This document shows, piece after piece, positions 45,420 to 53,904 of a stretch of 64,000 nucleotides of DNA. This stretch comes from an uncultured Muribaculaceae bacterium (GTDB lineage Bacteria; Bacteroidota; Bacteroidia; Bacteroidales; Muribaculaceae). The position numbers and the translations under genes were made by a program. The notes under the pieces are model-generated. The model made no database searches, was not told the DNA's origin, and saw only the letters and a list, made by a program, of their open reading frames with translations. The DNA is taken from contig CAJUCW010000019.1 of assembly GCA_910585275.1 (NCBI GenBank), forward strand, positions 5,788 through 69,787, given 5' to 3'. Numbering within the stretch: position 1 is the first letter of the stretch; each line of letters begins with the position of its first letter.

Positions 45420-47486
45420 TTATCTGGTTGACTTGTGGGTGATGACAAGTTTCATACCCGGATTGTCGATTTCGATTTTGCCGAGGCGTCCGAGCACCGA
45501 CTGTCCGAGTAGGAGAGGGGCCTTCTGGTTGCGCACCACAGAGGCACGCACGTTTTCCAGTTCGTGGCCTCCGAAATTGACGGTACGCAAGTTTACGAGG
45601 GTTCCCTCCGTGATGTAGCCGTTGGCATCCATATATCGTGCAGACCCGACGATGTCAGTGGGTTTGATATAATCGTTCTTCAACATGAAATTTGCTTCGA
45701 CCATCGACATCGTGACGTCTGAGGCTCCCGTATCGAACACAAAATGAAGCGGCAAACCGTTGATGGAACATTTCACTTTCGTTACGCCACCCTCCTTCGT
45801 GAAAGGAATTTCGAATGTTTCGGTCTTGTATTCTGTCGTATTGTTGCCCCTTTCTGCTCCATCGCCAACCGGAGTCGGGATCCCTTTTTCCATGATTTCC
45901 TTATATTCCGGCATATCCCTCAGGCAATCAAGGTCATAATCAATTTCGAAATGGATAAAATTGTTATAGCCTTCGGCAATGGCTTGGTTAAGATATAAAA
46001 CGGCTTCCTGTTTTTTCCCAAGCCGGGCATATATACAGGCGGCGTTGTAAAGCGTGCCGCTACGGTCGGTAGTGTCGTTATCGAGAATATACTGCATTGT
46101 TTCGATTGCCTTTGCAGTGTTTCCCAGTCCGGAATAGGCGAAGGGAGTCCATGAAGAGGCTGATAAAACCGAATCTTTCTCAACCTTCAGCAACATTTCG
46201 TAGTCCTTTTTCGCTTTTTCTGTATTTCCCGAGAGGCGGTAGGCGTCACCGCGCCTCATCAGCAAATAGGGATATTCTTCCACGGAAGGGGCCAATACAA
46301 CGACGGTGTTAAAGTCTTCGATGGCCTCCTTGTAGCGTCTTGAATCCAGTAGGTCATTTGCCCGGAAGAGATAAGCCATGGGATATTCGGGATAATATGC
46401 CACATATTTGTCTCGTTCTACAATAGATTCCTCGTATCGTCCGAGACGTGTGAGTATGTCAGCCTTAAGGTTAATAATGTCGAAATCCTCTTGATTGATG
46501 GCGAGGGCGCGGTCGGCATAATCCAAAGCACGCGGGTAGTCTTTTTTGGTTACATAACATTTTGAAATATTCACGAGGAATATAGAATTGGCATCCAGGG
46601 AATTTGCCTTTTCATAATAAGAAATGGATTCGTCGATATCATTGAGTGAGGAAGAAATTATTGCAAGACAATAGGGCCAATATGCATTGGTCGGTTGTTT
46701 TGTGGTTTGAATTTTGAGCTTGGTCTTCATAATGTCCGCCGCCTTTTCCGGAAGGGTTTGCATCAGGTAGAAAGCCTTATTGTCACGGTCAATATCCAAG
46801 GCTTTTATGATATCGTTGGTGGCCTCGTTCCACTTCTTCCTGCCGATATTGGTGTCGGCGCGAAACGAATAGCCCGAGGAATAGTCAGGAGCGAGCTTGA
46901 TTACATAGTCAAACTGCGAAAGGGCATCGTCCCAACGTTGTTCGGCGTTGGCGTTCCTTCCGATTCCCATATACCCCATCACGTCGCCTTGGTCAAGCTC
47001 TATCATTTTCCGATAGTCGGCATCCGAGAGCGCATAGTTCTTTTGTTCGTAATGGATTTGTCCCCTCCCTTCATAGAATTTTGAATTGGAAGGGTCGGTC
47101 TGAATCGCTCTGGCAAGATCGTCGAGCGCTTTTATGGTGTCGCCGGTGGCTGCATATATCTCTGCCCGGGAGGCAAATGACAACGAACGCCACTCTTTGT
47201 CCTTCTTCGGTATATATTTAAGAGAATTGTCGATAGCAGACAATGCCATTCCATAATCTTGGTTGGTATAGCGAAGGTAAGAGATATAGACGTAAGCATA
47301 GCCGTTGTCCGGATGTTCCGACAGTTCGCGGTTAAACCAGTCCAAGGCGTCGTCATACTTTTGCTCGTTATACGCTTCCACACCACGGGTATAAGCGTAT
47401 GTGTCAGGCTGCTTGGTCTCCGCCTTCGCACAAAACGGCATATAGGCGACAAATAAAGAAAACAAAATAATAGCCTTGTATCTCAT
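45420..47486 (-). CDS. Secreted TPR protein with retropepsin-type aspartyl protease domain
   Basis: 688 residues with a signal peptide (ILFSLFVAYMPFCAKAE). TPR repeats fill residues about 25-540 (YAYVYISYLRYTNQDYGMAL, YMGIGRNANAEQRWDDAL). The protease domain follows with VFDTGASDVTMS (Asp585), the flap-like region and LLLGQSVLGRLGKIEIDNPG. Such single-domain aspartyl proteases act as homodimers, so dimerisation is expected. It is the intact paralogue of the gene at 37742-39799. The C-terminal 39 residues and the 3' flank are nearly identical at DNA level between the two. Confidence 0.88.
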   Translation of the reverse strand: MRYKAIILFSLFVAYMPFCAKAETKQPDTYAYTRGVEAYNEQKYDDALDWFNRELSEHPDNGYAYVYISYLRYTNQDYGMALSAIDNSLKYIPKKDKEWRSLSFASRAEIYAATGDTIKALDDLARAIQTDPSNSKFYEGRGQIHYEQKNYALSDADYRKMIELDQGDVMGYMGIGRNANAEQRWDDALSQFDYVIKLAPDYSSGYSFRADTNIGRKKWNEATNDIIKALDIDRDNKAFYLMQTLPEKAADIMKTKLKIQTTKQPTNAYWPYCLAIISSSLNDIDESISYYEKANSLDANSIFLVNISKCYVTKKDYPRALDYADRALAINQEDFDIINLKADILTRLGRYEESIVERDKYVAYYPEYPMAYLFRANDLLDSRRYKEAIEDFNTVVVLAPSVEEYPYLLMRRGDAYRLSGNTEKAKKDYEMLLKVEKDSVLSASSWTPFAYSGLGNTAKAIETMQYILDNDTTDRSGTLYNAACIYARLGKKQEAVLYLNQAIAEGYNNFIHFEIDYDLDCLRDMPEYKEIMEKGIPTPVGDGAERGNNTTEYKTETFEIPFTKEGGVTKVKCSINGLPLHFVFDTGASDVTMSMVEANFMLKNDYIKPTDIVGSARYMDANGYITEGTLVNLRTVNFGGHELENVRASVVRNQKAPLLLGQSVLGRLGKIEIDNPGMKLVITHKSTR

Positions 47487-47513
47487 AATTTATGATATTA
47501 ATAAAGATTGTTT

Positions 47514-47543
47514 CACAAAGTTAAATACCTCCCGCCTCAAAAA
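47514..47543 (-). promoter_or_regulatory. Conserved promoter block of the intact TPR-retropepsin gene
   Basis: Same block as at 39833-39863: TAACTTTG (minus strand, 47516-47523) with TTTG 14 bp upstream and the GGCGGGAGG spacer conserved. A nearby palindrome, CATTG-TAAA-CAATG, just to the right is present only here. Confidence 0.5.
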
Positions 47544-47622
47544 GGTAAACACACTGCCCATTGTAAACAATGACGTTATAGCAATGGCAAGTTTATATCT
47601 TATAATATGATGTGACATACAA

Positions 47623-48402
47623 TTATCTCAGGTAACGACTTAATTCATCATTGGAGAAAATAATATCAACGCTCTCTCCACTGGTGTCTCCATAGTAATG
47701 ATATACAAATCCTTTATCAAGAGATTTTATGATACCGAGTTGTTTTTTCATAAGTGGATCTTTGAATATCTCCTTCATATTTTGCTTGATTTCATCTTGA
47801 GCATATTTCAAAGCAGATATATCATACATGTCCTCATCAATTCGACAAGCATATACTATGTTAGCACCGTCATCGTATGCTTTTACCATTTCCATCCCTT
47901 CGTCTACAAGATATGGACATCTTGAATTTTCTATCGCCAGCTGATTTTCCAGTAGCATCTTGTTTATTTCTTCATCTGTCATAGGAGTGTCTCTGATTTC
48001 TTTAAGGTCATCAAGAGAAAGATTCACCTTGAAACTCTTTCCTGTGGAGGCACTCTTATACGTGATGGAGAGACCTGCACCAGCCTTAATCATTTGTTTC
48101 AGCATTTCTCTTGATTCTCCTTTAGAGAATGATAGTTTCATTGACTGAAGAGCCATTTGCTCATTATTCTTCAGAGCCTCGATGCTTAGCATATCATCGT
48201 GAAGCGAGAAATACAATTGCACTTCTTTAGCCTTTTCGTCATATTTCATACTGAGCATGTCTCCAATCATGCCCATATTGACTGGGCATTGTTTGTCTGC
48301 GGCTTCAATTTCGCGTTTCAGCCTCTTCACATTTTCATTCTCGCAGCTGGTGAAGCACACCATTACAGCGAACATCGAAAGAATGAGTAATAGCTTTTTC
48401 AT
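47623..48402 (-). CDS. Predicted lipoprotein at the end of the Srf-like operon
   Basis: 259 residues from ATG 48402, giving a signal peptide with lipobox (FAVMVCFTSCEN, Cys about 21). The body has two similar halves (NMGMIGDMLSMKYDEKAKEV with LQLYFSLHDDML-like strands, and CPYLVDEGMEMVKAYDDGAN with IVYACRIDEDMYDI), suggesting an internal duplication. Function is unknown. The start overlaps the previous gene's stop (ATGA), so it is translated with the Sel1 gene and belongs to the large operon that runs to the right edge. Confidence 0.75.
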   Translation of the reverse strand: MKKLLLILSMFAVMVCFTSCENENVKRLKREIEAADKQCPVNMGMIGDMLSMKYDEKAKEVQLYFSLHDDMLSIEALKNNEQMALQSMKLSFSKGESREMLKQMIKAGAGLSITYKSASTGKSFKVNLSLDDLKEIRDTPMTDEEINKMLLENQLAIENSRCPYLVDEGMEMVKAYDDGANIVYACRIDEDMYDISALKYAQDEIKQNMKEIFKDPLMKKQLGIIKSLDKGFVYHYYGDTSGESVDIIFSNDELSRYLR

Positions 48403-50444
48403 GATCTTTTCATCTTTTCCTCCCATGATTTGAGAGGCTTTGAGTTGTTGGTTGAGTTTGATTTTTTACTATTTGAAGGCGCGGGTATGGTCCGATATTG
48501 GCTTTCTACAACCTGCCATGGATCTTTTGCTTTAAACTTCTCCTGAATATTATATATCTCTTGCATTACCCTACTTGCAACAAGTTGTGTGCCAAATGAA
48601 ATATAGAATTCAGATAAAAGATTTTGCTTTGTTCCTTGATTATAGTTCTGCCTTCCGGTAATCCAGATATCCATACCATTATCATCTTTAATTGTTAGAA
48701 TCTCCTTTTTGCCTCCTTGTTCCCACTTGCCAGAATAATGGCTCCAATATCCAGTAGTATATAACGTAGCCTTAGACAAATCTATCTTAAGGACATCTTC
48801 ATCAATGTATCCCCAATCACTTCTATAACCGAAACCAAATTTGAGAATAAGAAAATGGCCTTGAAGTTCTGCGGTCACATAGTTTGTTTCATAAATGCAG
48901 GAGTGATATTGAGGATTTAACGGATTACACACTTTGATATTTGATGAGTATGTTCTCAGGTAATTATTTAGTGTGGTAAGGCTTTGCGCCCTGACAAGAA
49001 CACAACTCATAACAAATAGAATGGCGAGAAAGAATCGTCTTATCATTTTTGTTTCATTTTTTCTTCCCAAGAAGGAAGCGTTTTTTGTCCCCACCTTTTT
49101 AGCCTTAGGCTGGGGCTTTTGAGAAGATCGTTTTTGAGACCTGTTAACTGATGTTGAAGACATCGAATGTATAAGGTTACGAAGTTCTGTAGCCTTGTTT
49201 GAGTTACGCGTAGTCCCTCTGCCGTATTGATAACAATTTGCTAAATACTCAATTACATTAGATCGCATACCTTCATCAATTTCTTCAGCTTCAAATGCTT
49301 TAGATAGATATCTGAATGCCTTATTATAATCTTTCGAAATGCTTTCTAATCCATCATAATACAACATTCCTCCAACTGCTAAGGACCAGGAGTCTTCATT
49401 TTCACATGCTAAATTCAGCCATCTTAAACCTTCTGATAAATTCTCGGCCACTCCATTTCCGGCTAAATACATATATGCTACAATACCTTGCGCCTGAGCA
49501 TTGTCATCCTTAGCTGCCTTCATATACCAATCAAATGCTGAAGGTAAATTGTATATTGATGAATTTTCATCCGCATATAATCTTCCGATATGAAAATATC
49601 CCATTGAATTGCCATGAGTCCTGGCATTTTCATAATACTTTTTTGCTTCCCATAAACTTTGGGATACACCCCAGCCATTTTCATAGCATAGTCCAAGTAG
49701 TATTTCGGCATCGGAATTGTCTTGATTAACAGCTTTTCTTAGCCAATTAAGACCTATCTCATATTTATCATTCCTAAGCGCATCCTTAGCCATAGCGACT
49801 TGTGCTAAATCAAATCCAAGATCTGCTGATTTTCTATAATAAGATAGAGCCTCTGACTCATCTTTTTCAACTCCTACGCCATTTTCATAGCATTCTCCTA
49901 ACCAATATAATCCAGCTGAATTATTCTGTTCAGCAGCTTTTCTAAACCAATAAGTGGACAAAAAGCTATCGCTATTAATTCCTAAGCCAAATAGATACGC
50001 AAAACCCATGTGAACCTGGTCATCTGAATCTCCATCAATTGCGGCTTTTTTATACCATTTGACGGATTCTACTGAATCTTTTGGAACACCAATTCCATTT
50101 TCATAACACCGAGCTAAAGCATACTCTCCAGAGGGGTCTCCAGCATCAGCCGCTTTTTTATACCATTTAAAAGCAGTATAAGAATTGGCTTCAGTTCCTT
50201 CTCCATTCTCGTAATACCATCCTACATTATATTGAGCAGCTACAGAACCATTATTAGCAGCTTGTTGAGTCCAATATAGTGCTTTTGCTCTATCTTGGGC
50301 GATATAATGATAACATAATGCTAACTCAAACTGTGCCTCAACATTTCCTGTTTGGGCGGCATTATATAAATCAGTTGAATAAGTCTGTCCTAATAGATTA
50401 AGACAGACTCCCAAAAATATCGTGATGACAGAGAGCTTCTTCAT
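48399..50444 (-). CDS. Sel1-repeat protein fused to a second secreted domain
   Basis: 681 residues. Residues 1-20 are a signal peptide (LSVITIFLGVCLNLLGQ), and residues 25-440 hold about ten Sel1 repeats (AAQYNVGWYYENGEGTEANS, GLYWLGECYENGVGVEKDES). A polar linker follows, then at residue 467 a complete second signal peptide (MIRRFFLAILFVMSCVLVRAQ) opens a beta-rich domain (YVTAELQGHFLILKFGFGYR). The internal signal suggests two genes joined by loss of a stop, and the second could still start at ATG 49046. It overlaps the lipoprotein gene by 4 bp and the coiled-coil gene by 1 bp. Confidence 0.8.
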   Translation of the reverse strand: MKKLSVITIFLGVCLNLLGQTYSTDLYNAAQTGNVEAQFELALCYHYIAQDRAKALYWTQQAANNGSVAAQYNVGWYYENGEGTEANSYTAFKWYKKAADAGDPSGEYALARCYENGIGVPKDSVESVKWYKKAAIDGDSDDQVHMGFAYLFGLGINSDSFLSTYWFRKAAEQNNSAGLYWLGECYENGVGVEKDESEALSYYRKSADLGFDLAQVAMAKDALRNDKYEIGLNWLRKAVNQDNSDAEILLGLCYENGWGVSQSLWEAKKYYENARTHGNSMGYFHIGRLYADENSSIYNLPSAFDWYMKAAKDDNAQAQGIVAYMYLAGNGVAENLSEGLRWLNLACENEDSWSLAVGGMLYYDGLESISKDYNKAFRYLSKAFEAEEIDEGMRSNVIEYLANCYQYGRGTTRNSNKATELRNLIHSMSSTSVNRSQKRSSQKPQPKAKKVGTKNASFLGRKNETKMIRRFFLAILFVMSCVLVRAQSLTTLNNYLRTYSSNIKVCNPLNPQYHSCIYETNYVTAELQGHFLILKFGFGYRSDWGYIDEDVLKIDLSKATLYTTGYWSHYSGKWEQGGKKEILTIKDDNGMDIWITGRQNYNQGTKQNLLSEFYISFGTQLVASRVMQEIYNIQEKFKAKDPWQVVESQYRTIPAPSNSKKSNSTNNSKPLKSWEEKMKRS

Positions 50445-51190
50445 TATAACTGTAAACGTTCAATCAAATCTGAAAAATCAACGGTCGGTTTTGTCGCTTT
50501 AGTTAAGCGGCCTTTTGCTATTGAAAGGATCTCATCCAAATAGATTATTGAGAATTGATGTCCCTGACTATCTTTGATATATCTATTCTGATTGATACTT
50601 TGCAACGCAGAAGAACGCCATTCGTCAAACTCAAACTTGTTCTCCCTTCTGTTATCTGACTGTAAAGACTGCATTAATTCTTGAACGTCAAGTAAGTAGA
50701 AGCGATACTGACGAAGCCACGATAGAACTTCGCTACACTCATTTCTAAGATTTACATTAGAAATACCATTGAATAGTTCTATTGCTTCGTTGACCTTTTC
50801 TTGATTATATGGCAATTGGAGTCTGCCATTTGCATATCGAAGCCGAACCATATCAAGAGCAGCCACTTCTTTTCTAAGACTTATGATCTCATTGGATTGA
50901 AAACTAATACTATCTTTCAATGCTACTATTATGGAATCACTGCCTTGATGAAGCTCACTTATACTTCTTATTTGGCCCCTTAATTGTTCAATAACAGAAT
51001 CTTGCCCTCTCAATGCGTTATTAATGGAATCAATTGTTACTTGATTATTTTCAATAACAGAGGAAAGAGAGTCCATCCTTGCTTTCACCATCTCGTATTC
51101 CGACATCGACATGGTAACAGTCGCGTCCTGCGCGTTGGCTGAATATCCAAAGGTGAATATCAAAAGTAATACAAGACTTACTATCTTCAT
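50444..51190 (-). CDS. Secreted coiled-coil protein
   Basis: 248 residues with a signal peptide (VSLVLLLIFTFGYSANAQ). Residues about 30-115 form a long coiled coil with heptads (MVKARMDSLSSVIENNQVTI, DSVIEQLRGQIRSISEL), and residues 115-248 are a helical domain of unknown type. It should extend in the periplasm and may bridge envelope components. It overlaps the next gene by 1 bp and follows the single-helix protein gene by 9 bp in the large operon. Confidence 0.75.
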   Translation of the reverse strand: MKIVSLVLLLIFTFGYSANAQDATVTMSMSEYEMVKARMDSLSSVIENNQVTIDSINNALRGQDSVIEQLRGQIRSISELHQGSDSIIVALKDSISFQSNEIISLRKEVAALDMVRLRYANGRLQLPYNQEKVNEAIELFNGISNVNLRNECSEVLSWLRQYRFYLLDVQELMQSLQSDNRRENKFEFDEWRSSALQSINQNRYIKDSQGHQFSIIYLDEILSIAKGRLTKATKPTVDFSDLIERLQL

Positions 51191-51199
51191 AAGAACACT

Positions 51200-52060
51200 T
51201 TAGTTTTTATAATATTCTACTGCTGCGTTATAATATCTTGAAGCATCTGCCTCTAAGTCAGAGAGACTTCGAGATTCTCCGTAGACAGATTGTGCGTTCT
51301 GTTTATATTCCTTCAGAGCGGCAACAACATTGTCAGATAATACATCATAACTATCAGTAGAATAACTATAGTAGTTTGCAAGAGTATTGACTTTTGCTCG
51401 TAGTGCAGCATAATGTGATGCCTCTAAACGACTGGGTAGGCTATTAAGAGCTTTCATCAATGCCGCATTATTCTTTAGATAATCATCTTGTTTATATTGA
51501 TTGGCTTTGCTGATTCGTGAGCGGGCTTCGCCCAAACCTGAATAACTAATCCTATTGGATAGAGATTTGGCTTCCTGATATTTGCCTATAGTCTTTAGTA
51601 TGATAGAGAATCGACCATCTGACTCCGCATAATTATCCATGATTTTACGAGAGCCGTCCTCTATTGTCAACTTGCGTAGTTGAGCAATTCGATCCTCCAT
51701 CCATTTGTGTTCACTTTCATCCCAAACCGATTTCTGGAATTGTCCAAAACAATACTGAGCGAATTTTGGTGAATATACACCGATTATTTCAGTGTATTCC
51801 TGATCAAAAAACTTATCATCAATACTTGACTCTTCCTTAAATCTATGAGCAAGGTCTGTAAGCGTTGCAAACTCGCGTTCAAGGTTATCGGAATCGACTT
51901 TTTTGAATCCTTCTATTTTCTGGTTGAGAGCCAACTCATATTGATTCTTGAACTCCAAATCTTGAGGCGGAGATACGATTGTCTTCATGAAGAGCAATAC
52001 ACCTCCAATCGCTATTATAACAGCGACAACAAGAAGTAATATTTTAACTGAATTGTTCAT
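51200..52060 (-). CDS. Single-helix membrane protein with helical periplasmic domain
   Basis: 286 residues: an N-terminal helix (VKILLLVVAVIIAIGGVLLFM) anchors an all-helical domain (REFATLTDLAHRFKEESSID, MKALNSLPSRLEASHYAALR) ending in YYNAAVEYYKN. I do not recognise the family. The length of helices suggests a stalk or a coiled assembly. The start touches the previous gene's stop (1-bp overlap at 52060), so stoichiometric expression with the 614-residue membrane protein is likely. Confidence 0.7.
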   Translation of the reverse strand: MNNSVKILLLVVAVIIAIGGVLLFMKTIVSPPQDLEFKNQYELALNQKIEGFKKVDSDNLEREFATLTDLAHRFKEESSIDDKFFDQEYTEIIGVYSPKFAQYCFGQFQKSVWDESEHKWMEDRIAQLRKLTIEDGSRKIMDNYAESDGRFSIILKTIGKYQEAKSLSNRISYSGLGEARSRISKANQYKQDDYLKNNAALMKALNSLPSRLEASHYAALRAKVNTLANYYSYSTDSYDVLSDNVVAALKEYKQNAQSVYGESRSLSDLEADASRYYNAAVEYYKN

Positions 52061-53904
52061 TAGTTGAGATTCTTAACATCAAACTTGTTTTCGTTCGTTT
52101 TGGCAGCCTCTTTGCTTTTCTCTGTGGGATTTGTTGTTGTCGTGGGAGGCGTTTGAGGTTTTGTACTTGTTTTCGGTGTCTGATCTCTATCTAACCAATT
52201 TGTGTAATTAGTCAAATTGATTTTATAATCTTCAGGCGACGTATTGAAGGTGGGATTATGAGGTCCTTGTTTGGGATTCCATCCCTTATCAAAATTCTTT
52301 TTGGCTACCTTCGCAACCTTATTAAAATTACTACTTTCCTTTAGCTTTTCTTTCCATGTATAGCCGAGTTCATACGTTTCCATATTATTAAGGTCATCGA
52401 AGAGACCCTGTAAATCTGGGTATTTTTCCAACTCGCTTTTTTCCCACACATCATGAGAATCAAGATAGTTTATAGCAGCTCTGTGATCTATGGGAGAGGT
52501 CTGATCAACGATTATATTATCTGTATTCTCTACATTTTGCCTATTGTCAATAGCATTCTGTGATTGTGTTTCTATAGTTGTGCGTTTAGCTTCTTTAGAA
52601 ACAGCTTCTATCCATGGGAAGTCTGGAGAGGTCTGGAATTCAACACTATTCCACCATCCGATAAATAATACGATTAACCATAGCGCAACTGCCACTCCGA
52701 ATCCAATGAGGCGCTGTAGCCACACATTGCCAGGCATATATTCAAGATAACCGTCATTCTCAATGTATCCTTTTATGGGCGATTCGTAACGGTTAATGCC
52801 TTTACCGGCAATAGATATTTCACCGGTAGATCCATTCTTCAAATGGATTTTCTTCCGAAATTCCTCAATTTTACGATCTAAGACTATAGAAAGTCTGTTA
52901 TTTCCAAGGAGTCTAACCTTAGATTTGAAAGTGTCGTAGCCATTTGCTGTGATAACAACATATGCGTTTTCACATTCATCCTCACTAAAGACGTAAGGTC
53001 GTGTTGTTATATCAACATCATTGACACTGATTTTGACTCTGTCGTTAAGATCCTTACTAGACTCAGATTTAACGTCAAAATTGGCCGTAGATATTTTTTT
53101 ACGCCATACAGCTTTTGGGAGGACACATACTTGGCCGTCAGTTTCTGCTGTAACCATAAAACTGATGGGTTCATATCCATCTCGTTCGGCAAGCAAAGTA
53201 ATAGTCTGACCTTTATTCAGCAAAATTGCATCGTTGAATACCTGCCTTGAAGATAGCTGTAGAGTGACGAATCTCCCGAGTTTGTCTTGGATTTCTCTCG
53301 TAGTTGGTGGAATAAGAGTAATTAAAGCTGACAGTTTTTTTGAACTAACATCCTCTGCATCTATAACTGCATCTATATCTGATGTAAGAAAGATCGCGTT
53401 GTATTCTGAATAATACGACTGGTATCTATTTTCTCCGAGAAGCTCTTCGAGTGAATAGATTACTGTATCACGCTTGGCAAATTTGCCATCTTTTTTCGAC
53501 GCCTCATATCGGGCGCTTATACTTTTGGTTTCGTATTCTTTTCCAAACAGGGCTTTCAATTCTGCGTCATCAGGTAATTCAGTAGCTGAAATGAGTTTCT
53601 TGACTTTTGAGATGACCGAATTTACTTCCTGTCCAGTAATTATCAAATTACTGGGAATATGTATCCATCCTGCGACATTGTCCCATGAGCGCCCGGATAC
53701 TGTTCGAGCCACTGTGAGCAAACAAGCATCTTCAGTAAAAGACACAAAGACAATAATCTTCGAATGATCTGAAACCATCGAAGGAATGTGCTTGAGAATG
53801 TCCCTAACATCAATAACTCGCTTGGCCCAGTCTCCACCGTTTATGGCGATAGGTTGCCCACTACCTGCGCTTGTGATTTTGATTGCGATTCCTATTTTGC
53901 TCAT
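52060..53904 (-). CDS. Membrane protein with PEGA-like repeats and a long cytoplasmic domain
   Basis: 614 residues. Residues 1-200 form a soluble mixed domain (IAIKITSAGSGQPIAINGGD, IIVFVSFTEDACLLTVART). Residues about 220-345 resemble PEGA-type beta modules (LLAERDGYEPISFMV, ENAYVVITANGYDTFKSKVR). One helix (IGFGVAVALWLIVLFIGWW) lies near residue 400, and a polar tail rich in Thr and Pro ends the protein. With no signal peptide, the N-terminal part should be cytoplasmic and could contact the GTPase encoded just upstream, whose stop it overlaps by 4 bp. Confidence 0.7.
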   Translation of the reverse strand: MSKIGIAIKITSAGSGQPIAINGGDWAKRVIDVRDILKHIPSMVSDHSKIIVFVSFTEDACLLTVARTVSGRSWDNVAGWIHIPSNLIITGQEVNSVISKVKKLISATELPDDAELKALFGKEYETKSISARYEASKKDGKFAKRDTVIYSLEELLGENRYQSYYSEYNAIFLTSDIDAVIDAEDVSSKKLSALITLIPPTTREIQDKLGRFVTLQLSSRQVFNDAILLNKGQTITLLAERDGYEPISFMVTAETDGQVCVLPKAVWRKKISTANFDVKSESSKDLNDRVKISVNDVDITTRPYVFSEDECENAYVVITANGYDTFKSKVRLLGNNRLSIVLDRKIEEFRKKIHLKNGSTGEISIAGKGINRYESPIKGYIENDGYLEYMPGNVWLQRLIGFGVAVALWLIVLFIGWWNSVEFQTSPDFPWIEAVSKEAKRTTIETQSQNAIDNRQNVENTDNIIVDQTSPIDHRAAINYLDSHDVWEKSELEKYPDLQGLFDDLNNMETYELGYTWKEKLKESSNFNKVAKVAKKNFDKGWNPKQGPHNPTFNTSPEDYKINLTNYTNWLDRDQTPKTSTKPQTPPTTTTNPTEKSKEAAKTNENKFDVKNLN

